Source: Deltaproteobacteria bacterium (GTDB lineage: Bacteria; Desulfobacterota; Desulfobaccia; Desulfobaccales; 0-14-0-80-60-11). From it: a stretch of DNA of 64,000 bases. The notes beneath the pieces are model-generated. The model had not been told where the DNA came from and did not search any database. It saw only the letters and a list, made by a program, of their open reading frames with translations. Positions 38,767 to 46,234 of this stretch are shown here, piece after piece. The number at the start of each line of letters is the position of its first letter. Position 1 is the first letter of the stretch. Both the position numbers and the translations under genes were made by a program. The stretch is from positions 62,001 through 126,000 of the forward strand of contig JASEFS010000003.1 of NCBI GenBank assembly GCA_030018495.1. Direction: 5' to 3'.

Positions 38767-39660
38767 ATGGATGAAAAAACCTGGATAGAGGTGCGTTTCC
38801 TGGTGCCCGCCCGGATGCAGGAGGAGGCTTCCCTGTACCTGACCGAATTCAGCGGCCGGGGGGTTATCCTGGAGGAGGACCGGGAAGCCGAGGGCGTGCT
38901 TATTCGGGCCTTTTTCCGGCCCGAGGAGTTCGGCCCCTGGCAGCAGGGCCAATTGCAGGAATACCTGAAGCGCTTGAGCGGCTACCAGCTTTATCCGCTG
39001 GGGCTGGAAATCCGCCGGGCCGCGGAGGAGGATTGGGCCGAAGCCTGGAAGAAGCATTTCAAACCCCTGAAGGTGACGCCGCGCCTGGTGATCCGGCCAC
39101 CCTGGGAGGACTATCAGGCCGCCGCCCACGAAATGGTGATCACCATCTATCCGGGCATGGCTTTCGGCACCGGCCGCCATCCCACCACGGTGCTTTGCCT
39201 TAAGGCTTTGGAAGAGGTTATGGCGGAGCAAACGCTGCCGTTAGGCGAGAGCGCCTGGCAGGTGCTGGATGTGGGCACCGGCACCGGCATTCTGGCCCTG
39301 GCCGCGGCCCGCCTGGGCGCCAGGGTGTTGGCCATCGACGTGGATCCGGAAGCCGTTGCCGCGGCTCTGGAAAATGTCCGCTTGAACGCCCTGGAGGACT
39401 ACATTCTGGTGGAGGATACGCCGCTGGCCAAATTGCGGCAACAGTTTTCCCTTATTCTGGCCAACCTCACCGCCCTGGACCTGAGACAACATGCCGACGC
39501 CCTGGCCGGACGCCTGGCCTCCGGCGGCGCCCTCATCGCCTCCGGTTTTCTCACCGAAGACCTGCCGGCTCTTTTGGACAGGTTTGCGGCCAGCGGGCTG
39601 CACCAGGCAGGGATCTTTTCCGAGGAGGATTGGGTGGCCCTGATCATGCGCCGGCCTTGA
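38767..39660 (+). CDS. prmA: Ribosomal protein L11 methyltransferase
   Basis: PrmA (297 residues) trimethylates ribosomal protein L11 with SAM. The N-terminal substrate-recognition domain (WIEVRFLVPARMQEEAS) is followed by the marker IYPGMAFGTGRHPTT, then SAM motif I VLDVGTGTGILALAAARLG and LILANLTALDL. Length is normal. The start ATG is placed directly behind a strong promoter without a ribosome site; an in-frame GTG just before it is an alternative. It is followed by rsmE, the usual neighbour. Confidence 0.95.
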   Translation: MDEKTWIEVRFLVPARMQEEASLYLTEFSGRGVILEEDREAEGVLIRAFFRPEEFGPWQQGQLQEYLKRLSGYQLYPLGLEIRRAAEEDWAEAWKKHFKPLKVTPRLVIRPPWEDYQAAAHEMVITIYPGMAFGTGRHPTTVLCLKALEEVMAEQTLPLGESAWQVLDVGTGTGILALAAARLGARVLAIDVDPEAVAAALENVRLNALEDYILVEDTPLAKLRQQFSLILANLTALDLRQHADALAGRLASGGALIASGFLTEDLPALLDRFAASGLHQAGIFSEEDWVALIMRRP

Positions 39661-39664
39661 GGGC

Positions 39665-39706
39665 AGGGATTAGGGATTAGGGGTCAGGTGCCGGGTGCCA
39701 GGTGTC
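39665..39706. repeat. Heptamer tandem array (AGGGATT to AGGTGCC, six units)
   Basis: Six 7-base units that drift along the array: AGGGATT twice, AGGGGTC, AGGTGCC, GGGTGCC, AGGTGTC. It begins five bases after the prmA stop. Confidence 0.8.
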
Positions 39707-39756
39707 AGAAATTTGGGGCGTAAGCTACAATCCGCGTCGCTCTAAATCTATCTTCA

Positions 39757-39784
39757 CCGAAAACTGAAAACTGAAAACTCCCTT
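39757..39784. repeat. Heptamer tandem array directly before rsmE
   Basis: Units CCGAAAA, CTGAAAA, CTGAAAA, CTCCCTT end exactly at the rsmE ATG. The array therefore occupies the place of the rsmE ribosome binding site, and no Shine-Dalgarno sequence is visible. Confidence 0.75.
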
Positions 39785-40522
39785 ATGACTTCATTGCGCC
39801 GCTTTTATGCCGCCCCGGAGGCCTTTCAGGGAGATAAGGTGCTCCTGGATGCCGAAGAAAGCCACCATCTCATCCGGGTAATGCGGCTGGGGCCGGGAGC
39901 CAGGGTCATCGTTTGCGACGGCCGCGGCCGGCAGGCCGAGGCGCAGGTCCACAAGCTGGAGCAAAATGCCGCTATTCTTAAGGTGGTCCGGGAACTTCCT
40001 CTCTCCGGGGAATCGCCTTTGTCCATAACTCTGGGCATCGGGCTCGCCAAGGGCGAGGCGCTGGATACGGTGATCCGCCAAGCCACGGAAATGGGCGTTA
40101 AAACCATCATCCCTTTCACCTCTGCCTATTCGGAAAAAATCGATACGGCGCGCGCCGACCGCCGCCTGACCCGCTGGCGCCGCTTGGCCAGGGAAAGCCT
40201 GAAGTCCTGCCAGCGCGCCTGTCTGCCGGAAATCGCGTCTGTCCGGGAATTTGCCGGTGTCCTGCCAGGCCCCGAAAACGCCAAAGTCATCTTTTGGGAG
40301 GGGCAGCGGGCCGGAGGCCTGACGGACCAGATTGAAGGCCCGCGGCCCGCCGCGGCCCGGGTTCTTATCGGTCCGGAGGGAGGCTTTGCGCCGGAGGAAG
40401 TGGCAGAGGCCCGGCAGGACGGTTATCTGGTGGCCAGTCTGGGGCCCCGCCGCCTCAAGGTGGAAACCGCGGCCCTGGCCGCGCTCAGCATTGTGCAATT
40501 TGCCTGGGGGGACCTGGCTTGA
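39785..40522 (+). CDS. rsmE: 16S rRNA m3U1498 methyltransferase
   Basis: RsmE (245 residues) methylates U1498 of 16S rRNA. The N-terminal PUA-like domain (EESHHLIRVMRLGPGARVIVCDG) precedes a SPOUT knot with LIGPEGGFAPEEV and ASLGPRRLKVETAALAALS. It lacks a Shine-Dalgarno sequence: a heptamer array reaches its ATG. Its stop overlaps the start of the radical SAM gene (TTGA). Confidence 0.95.
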   Translation: MTSLRRFYAAPEAFQGDKVLLDAEESHHLIRVMRLGPGARVIVCDGRGRQAEAQVHKLEQNAAILKVVRELPLSGESPLSITLGIGLAKGEALDTVIRQATEMGVKTIIPFTSAYSEKIDTARADRRLTRWRRLARESLKSCQRACLPEIASVREFAGVLPGPENAKVIFWEGQRAGGLTDQIEGPRPAAARVLIGPEGGFAPEEVAEARQDGYLVASLGPRRLKVETAALAALSIVQFAWGDLA

Positions 40523-41496
40523 CCGAGCCTTTGCCTTATAACGACCTCAACTCCTATCTCAGGCGGCGCTTCGGCGAACGGGTGCAGAAGATCACCCTGG
40601 ACGCGGGGCTCACCTGCCCCAACCGGGACGGCCGGATGGGGGTGGGGGGCTGCCTGTATTGCAACGTCCGGGGCTCCGGTACCGGCGCCTGGGCCAAGGG
40701 TCTCAGCATCACCCGCCAGTTGGAGGAGGGCGCGGCCCGCCTCGGCAGGCGCTACGGAGCCAAAAAATTCATCGCTTACTTTCAGAGCTTCACCAACACT
40801 TACGGTCCGGTGGAGCGCCTGCGGTCCCTGTATGAGGAAGCTCTGGCCTTTCCCGGCGTCCTGGGCTTGAGCCTCGGCACCCGGCCCGACTGCCTGGATG
40901 AGGCTGTGCTTGACCTGCTGTCGGGCTATGCCCAGACTCGCCCGGTGTGGCTGGAATTGGGCCTTCAGTCCGCCCATGACCGGACTCTCAAACTCATCAA
41001 CCGGGGCCACGACGCGGCCTGTTTTGCCGATGCAGCGGCAAGAGCGGCCTGCCGCGGCCTGGAAGTGGTGGCTCACGTCATCCTGGGACTGCCGGCTGAA
41101 GAACTGGAGGATATGGCCGCGACGGCCCGCTTCCTGGCGGGCCTGCCTGTTCATGGTGTGAAAATCCATCTCCTCTACGTCATCCGGGGCTCGGGCCTGG
41201 AAAGCCTCTACCGAACCGGCGTCTATCAGCCGCTGAGCGAGGCCGCGTATGTTCAGGCTGTGGTCAATTTTATAGAAATTTTGCCGCCTCATGTGGTCAT
41301 TCATCGCTTAACCGGCGATCCTCATCCCGAAGAACTGGCGGCTCCGGCTTGGTGTCTGGAAAAGAACAGGGTCCTCAGGCTGATCAAGGATGAATTCGCC
41401 CGCCGGGGCAGCCGTCAGGGGAGCCGCCGGTGCCACCATTCTTGCAAACCGCCTGAGCAGTATTCCACGGCCGGTTGTATTCCGGAAAATCGGTGA
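40519..41496 (+). CDS. TIGR01212/YhcC-family radical SAM protein
   Basis: A 325-residue radical SAM enzyme of the YhcC group. The cluster-binding Cys lie in TCPNRDGRMGVGGCLYCN; the rest matches the elongator-3-like family (FQSFTNTYGPVERL, LSLGTRPDCLD, LELGLQSAHDRTLKLINRGH). The substrate is unknown, although a role in RNA modification fits its position behind rsmE. The start is a TTG overlapping the rsmE stop by four bases, with a G-rich ribosome site upstream; no in-frame ATG occurs near enough. Confidence 0.88.
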   Translation: MTEPLPYNDLNSYLRRRFGERVQKITLDAGLTCPNRDGRMGVGGCLYCNVRGSGTGAWAKGLSITRQLEEGAARLGRRYGAKKFIAYFQSFTNTYGPVERLRSLYEEALAFPGVLGLSLGTRPDCLDEAVLDLLSGYAQTRPVWLELGLQSAHDRTLKLINRGHDAACFADAAARAACRGLEVVAHVILGLPAEELEDMAATARFLAGLPVHGVKIHLLYVIRGSGLESLYRTGVYQPLSEAAYVQAVVNFIEILPPHVVIHRLTGDPHPEELAAPAWCLEKNRVLRLIKDEFARRGSRQGSRRCHHSCKPPEQYSTAGCIPENR

Positions 41497-42239
41497 ACCT
41501 GCGGCCCCGAAATCACTGGTCCTGGTGGCTCCTGGCCGGATTGGCGGTATCTGCGGCTGCGGGCGCGGTGCTGATCTATTATTATTCTGGCGCCCTAATC
41601 GCGGGATGGCATCAGCTTTACCTCTACCTGCACGAGAAGGAGAAAATCCGTTATCTGCTCAAGCAGGCCGGGCCGTTCGGGCCGCTGGTATTCATCGCGG
41701 TGCAGGCCTTGCAGGTGGTGTTTGCCCCCATCCCCGGGGAAGCCACCGGCTTTATCGGCGGGTTTCTCTTCGGCGCGCCGCTGGGCTTTTTGTTTTCCAC
41801 CATCGGCCTGACCCTGGGTTCCATCGCCGCCTTTCTTCTGGGGCGTCTGTTGGAAAAAAAGTTCGTGGTCAAAGTGGTGTCGCCCGCAACCATGGCGCGC
41901 TTCGATTTCGTCATGGAGCACCAGGGCGCGCTGGTGGCTTTTTTCCTGTTCCTGTTTCCCGGTTTTCCCAAGGACTATCTGTGCTTCCTCCTGGGTCTGA
42001 GCCCTATGTCCTTCAGGCTGTTCGTTATCCTGGTAGCCGTCGGCCGCGCCCCCGGCACCCTTATGCTCTCCCTCCAGGGAGCCCAGGTCTATGAGGGCAA
42101 TTACCTGTCCTTCGGGGTAATTTTGGGCTTGTGCCTGGCTTTGGGTGGCCTGATGTATTATTATCGGGAAACCTTATATCATTGGGTGCGGCGTTTGGAG
42201 GGGAAACCCGAAAGCGCGGAGCCGCCAGAAATTCGGTGA
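41493..42239 (+). CDS. VTT/DedA-like membrane protein (TVP38/TMEM64 type)
   Basis: A 248-residue inner-membrane protein of the SNARE-associated/VTT family with about six membrane segments. The core mark is APIPGEATGFIGGFLFGAPLGF followed by STIGLTLGSIAAFLLGR, then FPGFPKDYLCFLLGLSPM. Relatives move or flip lipids. I choose GTG 41493, which overlaps the preceding stop (GTGA); a TTG 6 codons upstream is the alternative. It ends the prmA-rsmE run. Confidence 0.85.
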   Translation: MNLRPRNHWSWWLLAGLAVSAAAGAVLIYYYSGALIAGWHQLYLYLHEKEKIRYLLKQAGPFGPLVFIAVQALQVVFAPIPGEATGFIGGFLFGAPLGFLFSTIGLTLGSIAAFLLGRLLEKKFVVKVVSPATMARFDFVMEHQGALVAFFLFLFPGFPKDYLCFLLGLSPMSFRLFVILVAVGRAPGTLMLSLQGAQVYEGNYLSFGVILGLCLALGGLMYYYRETLYHWVRRLEGKPESAEPPEIR

Positions 42240-42563
42240 ATTGCCACGTTCTTAATAGCTTGACCCTGTGGGCGTTTGGTTGAGATGCCCCCAAAAGTGA
42301 AACACTTCTTTGAGAGGGTTGGGTTAGCACTGACATGGCTGTGTTCGACCAGCAGCCCTCTCCCCCCGCTGGGGGGAGAGGGTTGGGTGAGGGGGGCGAA
42401 TCCGGGACAGGAACTGTTATTGTCTCTCGTAGGCGGAATTTGGTACAAGATAGCGAGAGATGGGGGAATAATCGAATTTGTTGATATGAGCCGGGTCTGA
42501 GTAATGCATCTCATATCGGACATTCCGAGCCTTTAGCGAGCAAATTTATACGGAGACAAGCCT
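42240..42563. other. Intergenic region with one strong hairpin
   Basis: A 324-bp gap between two rightward genes. Its main feature is the 12-bp perfect hairpin at 42356-42382. The left third (TTCTTTGAGAGGG...) holds nothing I recognise. The last 30 bases hold a ribosome site (GGAGAC) for the methyltransferase gene. Confidence 0.5.
42356..42382. repeat. Perfect 12-bp hairpin (CCCTCTCCCCCC / GGGGGGAGAGGG)
   Basis: Arms CCCTCTCCCCCC and GGGGGGAGAGGG are separated by GCT and followed by TTGGGTGAGGGG. Palindromes of this CCCTCTCCC type are dispersed intergenic repeats in many proteobacterial genomes. No T-tract follows. A related but imperfect G/C-rich inverted repeat lies before the AmpG-like gene at about 36070-36137. 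Confidence 0.7.
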
Positions 42564-43577
42564 ATGACTTCTCCACCCGAACCTGCCTTTATGGAATTGT
42601 TGAACCTGGCCAGGAGCTTCAGGCCCGCCAAGATTCTCATGGTGGCCACGGACCTGGGCGTGTTCGACCATCTGGAAGAGCCCCGGCACGCCCCGGAGGT
42701 GGCGGCCAAAGTTGAGGCCAATGCCCGGGCCGTGGGTATTCTCTTGAACGGCCTGGCCGCCATCGGCGTGGTGGAAAAGCAAGGGGAGCGCTTCAAAAAC
42801 GGCCCGGCCGCGTCCCGCTATCTGGTGCACGCCAAGGAAGATTACCGGGGGGCCATTATCCGGCACATGCACCACACCTGGCTGGGGTGGACGGAACTGG
42901 GCCGGACCGTGGCCACCGGCAAGGCCCCGGACCGCAAATCCGAACAATGGCTGGATCGCCATCCCGAATCGGAAAAGTCCTGGATGCGGGACTTCATCTG
43001 GGGCATGCATGCCATCGCCCAGGACCTGGCCCCCGGTGTGGTGGCCAAATTCGATTTGCAGGGTGTGCGGCACTTGCTTGACCTGGGGGGCGGCCCGGCC
43101 ACCTATGCCATTAACTTTGCCAAGGCCAACCCTGGGATCAAGGCCACGGTCTTTGACCTGCCCGGGCCGGTCGAAATCGCCCGGGAAAACATCGCCCGCC
43201 ACGGCCAGACCGACCGGGTGGGCACCTTAGCCGGAAATTTCCTGGAAGACGACATCGGCTCCGGCTATGATTTTATCTGGGTTTCCCAGATTCTTCACAG
43301 CCATGACGAAGCCCAGTGTCAGCTCATCATCAAAAAATGCGTCCAGGCCCTGGCCGGCGGCGGCCGCCTGGCCATCCAGGATTTTTTCCTCAATGACGAC
43401 GGCTACACTCCGGTGGAAGCTGCCCTGTTTTCCGTGCACATGCTGGCCGTCACTCCGGGCGGACGCTCCTATAAGCACCGGGAAGTGCAAGAATGGCTGA
43501 GGGAAGCGGGCCTGGTCGAGGTGGAGCACTTCGAAACCAGCCCCCAGACCAGCGCGGTGGTGGGGTGGAAGAAGTAA
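42564..43577 (+). CDS. SAM-dependent O-methyltransferase (dimerisation plus methyltransferase domains)
   Basis: A 337-residue enzyme with the two-domain plan of plant/antibiotic O-methyltransferases: an N-terminal winged-helix dimerisation domain (1-100, ARSFRPAKILMVATDLGVFDHLEE) and a C-terminal Rossmann domain with LLDLGGGPATYAINFAKANP (motif I), TVFDLPGPVEIARENI and the SQILHSHDEAQC segment where the catalytic His is expected. The substrate is probably a small hydroxylated or quinone-like compound. It lies 109 bases upstream of the PTPS-like trio on the same strand and might be co-transcribed. Confidence 0.85.
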   Translation: MTSPPEPAFMELLNLARSFRPAKILMVATDLGVFDHLEEPRHAPEVAAKVEANARAVGILLNGLAAIGVVEKQGERFKNGPAASRYLVHAKEDYRGAIIRHMHHTWLGWTELGRTVATGKAPDRKSEQWLDRHPESEKSWMRDFIWGMHAIAQDLAPGVVAKFDLQGVRHLLDLGGGPATYAINFAKANPGIKATVFDLPGPVEIARENIARHGQTDRVGTLAGNFLEDDIGSGYDFIWVSQILHSHDEAQCQLIIKKCVQALAGGGRLAIQDFFLNDDGYTPVEAALFSVHMLAVTPGGRSYKHREVQEWLREAGLVEVEHFETSPQTSAVVGWKK

Positions 43578-43686
43578 GAATCCGGAGGGCGGGCGAGGGC
43601 GATTTGAGACCCTGGCCTCGCGCCTAAGAAGATAATCGGGAGCCCTGGCATTTTGCCCGTGCAGGGACGGGAAGCCTACGCTCTTC

Positions 43687-44076
43687 ATGGAGCAGCCCAT
43701 GTACACCGTGGCGGTGAAGCGGGATTTTGTGGCCCAGCATTTTTTGACCGGAGGAGATTGGGGGCCGGAGAACGAGAAGCATTCTCACCATTATCAGGTG
43801 GAGGTGCAGCTTAAGGGCGAGCGCCTGGATGAACACGGCTATCTCGCGGACATTGTAGACATCGAAGCCAACCTGGAAGATTTGGTGGTTTATTACCGGG
43901 ACCGGACCCTGAATGAACTACCCGAATTCGCCGGCCTGAATCCCAGCATCGAGCACTTCGCCCGGATTTTGTGGGAAGGTCTGGCGAGCCGCATCAAGGC
44001 ACCCACCGTAAGCTCCATGCAGGTGAAAATCTGGGAGGCGGAGATCGCCTGGGCCGCGTACCAAAAGGTTCTGTAG
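43687..44076 (+). CDS. PTPS/QueD-like protein with altered active site
   Basis: A 129-residue member of the 6-pyruvoyl-tetrahydropterin synthase superfamily. The zinc ligands are kept: His18 in VAQHFL and His32 and His34 in KHSHHY. Four residues before the first of these, where QueD has its catalytic Cys, this protein has Glu28. By my alignment the Asp-His catalytic pair is Asp72-Arg73. Glu for Cys is known from PTPS-III proteins that make 6-hydroxymethyl-dihydropterin for folate. It therefore need not make queuosine precursor. The glycosyltransferase downstream overlaps by one base (TAGTG), which ties the two functionally. Confidence 0.78.
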   Translation: MEQPMYTVAVKRDFVAQHFLTGGDWGPENEKHSHHYQVEVQLKGERLDEHGYLADIVDIEANLEDLVVYYRDRTLNELPEFAGLNPSIEHFARILWEGLASRIKAPTVSSMQVKIWEAEIAWAAYQKVL

Positions 44077-45158
44077 TGCGCCTGGGTCTGGTCATTTACG
44101 GGAGCCTGGACATCATAAGCGGCGGCTTCCTCTATGACCGCATCCTGGTTGATTATCTGCGCCACCAGGGGGAGCAGGTGGAAATTATTGCTCTCCCCTG
44201 GCGCACTTATCCCCGTAATTTGGCCGACAATTTCTCCGCCGCGGTGTTTCGCCGTCTGGCGGAGATCAAAGTGGATGTGCTTATCCAGGACGAGTTGTGC
44301 CATCCGTCTTTATTCCGGCAGAACCGGCTTTATCGCCGCCGGTTTCAGGAGGTGCCGGTCATTTCCCTGGTGCACCATTTGCGCTGCTCGGAGGCCCGGC
44401 CCGCCTGGCAGAACCGGCTCTACCGGCTGGTGGAGCGGCTTTATCTGAATTCAACGGACGGCTTCATCTTCAACAGCCGGGCCACCAAACGGGAAGTAGA
44501 GGCGGTGGTGGGCCGGATGAAGCCCAGTGTTATGGCCGTGCCGGGCGGCGACCGGTTCGCCGCAACCCTCAGCGACGCGGCGCTCATGGCCCGGGCCAAA
44601 TCTCCGGGGCCGCTGCAAATCCTGTTTCTGGGAAACCTTATCCCCCGCAAGGGCCTTCACACCTTGCTGGAGGCCTTGGCCTCCCTGCCCCGCCTATGGC
44701 GTTTGGTCGCGGCGGGGAGCCTGGACATGGATACAGCTTATGTGCGCGCGGTGCGCCGTCAGGTGGCGCGCCTTGGCTTGGCAGAGGAGGTGGCCTTCAC
44801 GGGGCCTCTGGCGGAGGACGAGGTGGCCGCGTTTCTGGCCCAAAGCCACGTCCTGGCCGTGCCTTCCACCTATGAAGGCTATGGCATCGTCTATGTGGAA
44901 GGCATGAGCTTCGGTCTGCCGGCCATCGCCACCACCGCAGGCGGGGCCCGGGAAATCATCACTCACGGCCATGACGGCTTTCTCGTCCCGCCCGAGGACC
45001 CGGCAGGCCTGGCCGAGTGCCTGGAAATCCTTTTGCAGGACCGGGAAAAGCTCCTGGCCATGAGTCTGGCCGCCCGGAAAACCTTTCTGGCCCACCCCAC
45101 CTGGCAAGAGACTTGCCGCTCGATACATCAATTTCTACAGGACATTGCGGGGAAGTAA
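44076..45158 (+). CDS. GT4-family glycosyltransferase
   Basis: A 360-residue retaining GT-B glycosyltransferase. The N-terminal acceptor domain starts VRLGLVIYGSLDIISGGFLYDR; the nucleotide-sugar domain begins ILFLGNLIPRKGLHTLLEAL and has the Ex7E motif in YEGYGIVYVEG, with GLPAIATTAGGAREII. No membrane segment, so it is cytoplasmic. The GTG start overlaps the stop of the PTPS-like gene by one base and has AAAGG upstream. The acceptor is unknown; the operon suggests a pterin-type small molecule, but a lipid or polysaccharide is equally possible. Confidence 0.85.
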   Translation: MRLGLVIYGSLDIISGGFLYDRILVDYLRHQGEQVEIIALPWRTYPRNLADNFSAAVFRRLAEIKVDVLIQDELCHPSLFRQNRLYRRRFQEVPVISLVHHLRCSEARPAWQNRLYRLVERLYLNSTDGFIFNSRATKREVEAVVGRMKPSVMAVPGGDRFAATLSDAALMARAKSPGPLQILFLGNLIPRKGLHTLLEALASLPRLWRLVAAGSLDMDTAYVRAVRRQVARLGLAEEVAFTGPLAEDEVAAFLAQSHVLAVPSTYEGYGIVYVEGMSFGLPAIATTAGGAREIITHGHDGFLVPPEDPAGLAECLEILLQDREKLLAMSLAARKTFLAHPTWQETCRSIHQFLQDIAGK

Positions 45159-46084
45159 TGTCGAGACCTGCGGAATACAGTTTCATCCGCTATCTGGCCG
45201 CCAAAAAGAGCGTTGATGATCGGGCTTTGAACCGCCGGGTGTTGGAAGCCCTGGCCCAGGCTGTGGCGGCGCGGTCTGCCGGGACGCCCTTGCGGGTTTT
45301 GGAAATCGGCTGCGGCATCGGCGCCATGGCGGAGAGGCTGGTAAAGTGGGGTATCCTCAAGGATGCCGATTACACCGGCATCGATTTGGAGCCGGCCTGC
45401 GTGGCCGAAGCTCTCAGGCGTCTGCAACGGTTTGCCGAACTAAACGATCTTGCCGTGGAGACCGAAACCGAGAGACTGAAGCTCACAGGTCCGGACCTCA
45501 ATCTATCCCTGACTTTTGAAGCTGCGGACTGTTTTGCCTTTGCCGACAGAGAAACCGGGCGCTCGACTTGGGACCTCCTGGTAGCCCACGCGTTTTTGGA
45601 CCTGGTGGATTTGGGCGAGGCCTTGCCGAGGCTTTTGGCGCTGTTAAGGCCCGGAGGCTGGTTTTACTTTCCCCTTAACTTCGACGGAGCCACGGTGTTT
45701 CAGCCCGTCATTGAACCGGCCTGGGAAGGGCGGCTCATGGACCTTTATCACCAAACCATGATTCGGCGCGGTCTGGGAGGCAAGGTCTCCGACGGCAGCA
45801 CCACGGGGCGGCGGCTTTTTGCCGCGCTCAAGGCCGCGGGGGCCGAGGTCCTGGCTGCGGGCGGCTCCGACTGGGTGGTTTTTCCGGAGGCAGGGGGTTA
45901 TCCGGAGGACGAGGCGTATTTTCTGCACTTCATCATTCACACTATCCAAGAGGCTTTGGCGGACTATCCGGGATGGGACCGCCGGGCCCTGGAGGCCTGG
46001 ATCGACCGGCGCCATGCCCAGGTGGAGGCCGGGGAGCTGGTCTATCTGGCCCACCAGCTAGATTTCTTCGGCCGCGTTCTTTAA
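45158..46084 (+). CDS. Class I SAM-dependent methyltransferase
   Basis: A 308-residue Rossmann methyltransferase. Motif I is RVLEIGCGIGAMAERL, followed by YTGIDLEPACVAEA and the post-motif LLVAHAFLDLVDLGEALPRLLALLRPGG. The C-terminal 120 residues hold no second domain I recognise. The ATG overlaps the glycosyltransferase stop by one base (TAATG). It closes the three-gene operon with the PTPS-like and glycosyltransferase genes. Confidence 0.82.
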   Translation: MSRPAEYSFIRYLAAKKSVDDRALNRRVLEALAQAVAARSAGTPLRVLEIGCGIGAMAERLVKWGILKDADYTGIDLEPACVAEALRRLQRFAELNDLAVETETERLKLTGPDLNLSLTFEAADCFAFADRETGRSTWDLLVAHAFLDLVDLGEALPRLLALLRPGGWFYFPLNFDGATVFQPVIEPAWEGRLMDLYHQTMIRRGLGGKVSDGSTTGRRLFAALKAAGAEVLAAGGSDWVVFPEAGGYPEDEAYFLHFIIHTIQEALADYPGWDRRALEAWIDRRHAQVEAGELVYLAHQLDFFGRVL

Positions 46085-46116
46085 TATTCAGGTCAGAAAA
46101 TCGATGAAGTCATTCG

Positions 46117-46158
46117 GAGCACGGCTTCCAGCGGTGTTCCACAGGCAAGATGCCTGTG
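46117..46158. repeat. Bipartite dispersed hairpin repeat
   Basis: Two hairpins in tandem: an imperfect one with the TTCCA loop (46117-46140) and a perfect one, CACAGGCA-AGA-TGCCTGTG (46140-46158). The same two-part layout recurs at 61063-61104. Confidence 0.7.
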
Positions 46159-46234
46159 CTCCCGGATATGTTTGCGAGGGCTGGAAGGGGAGCTCACAGG
46201 GCCTTCGGTCCCGGCCCTCGCGAGTTAAGCTGTT

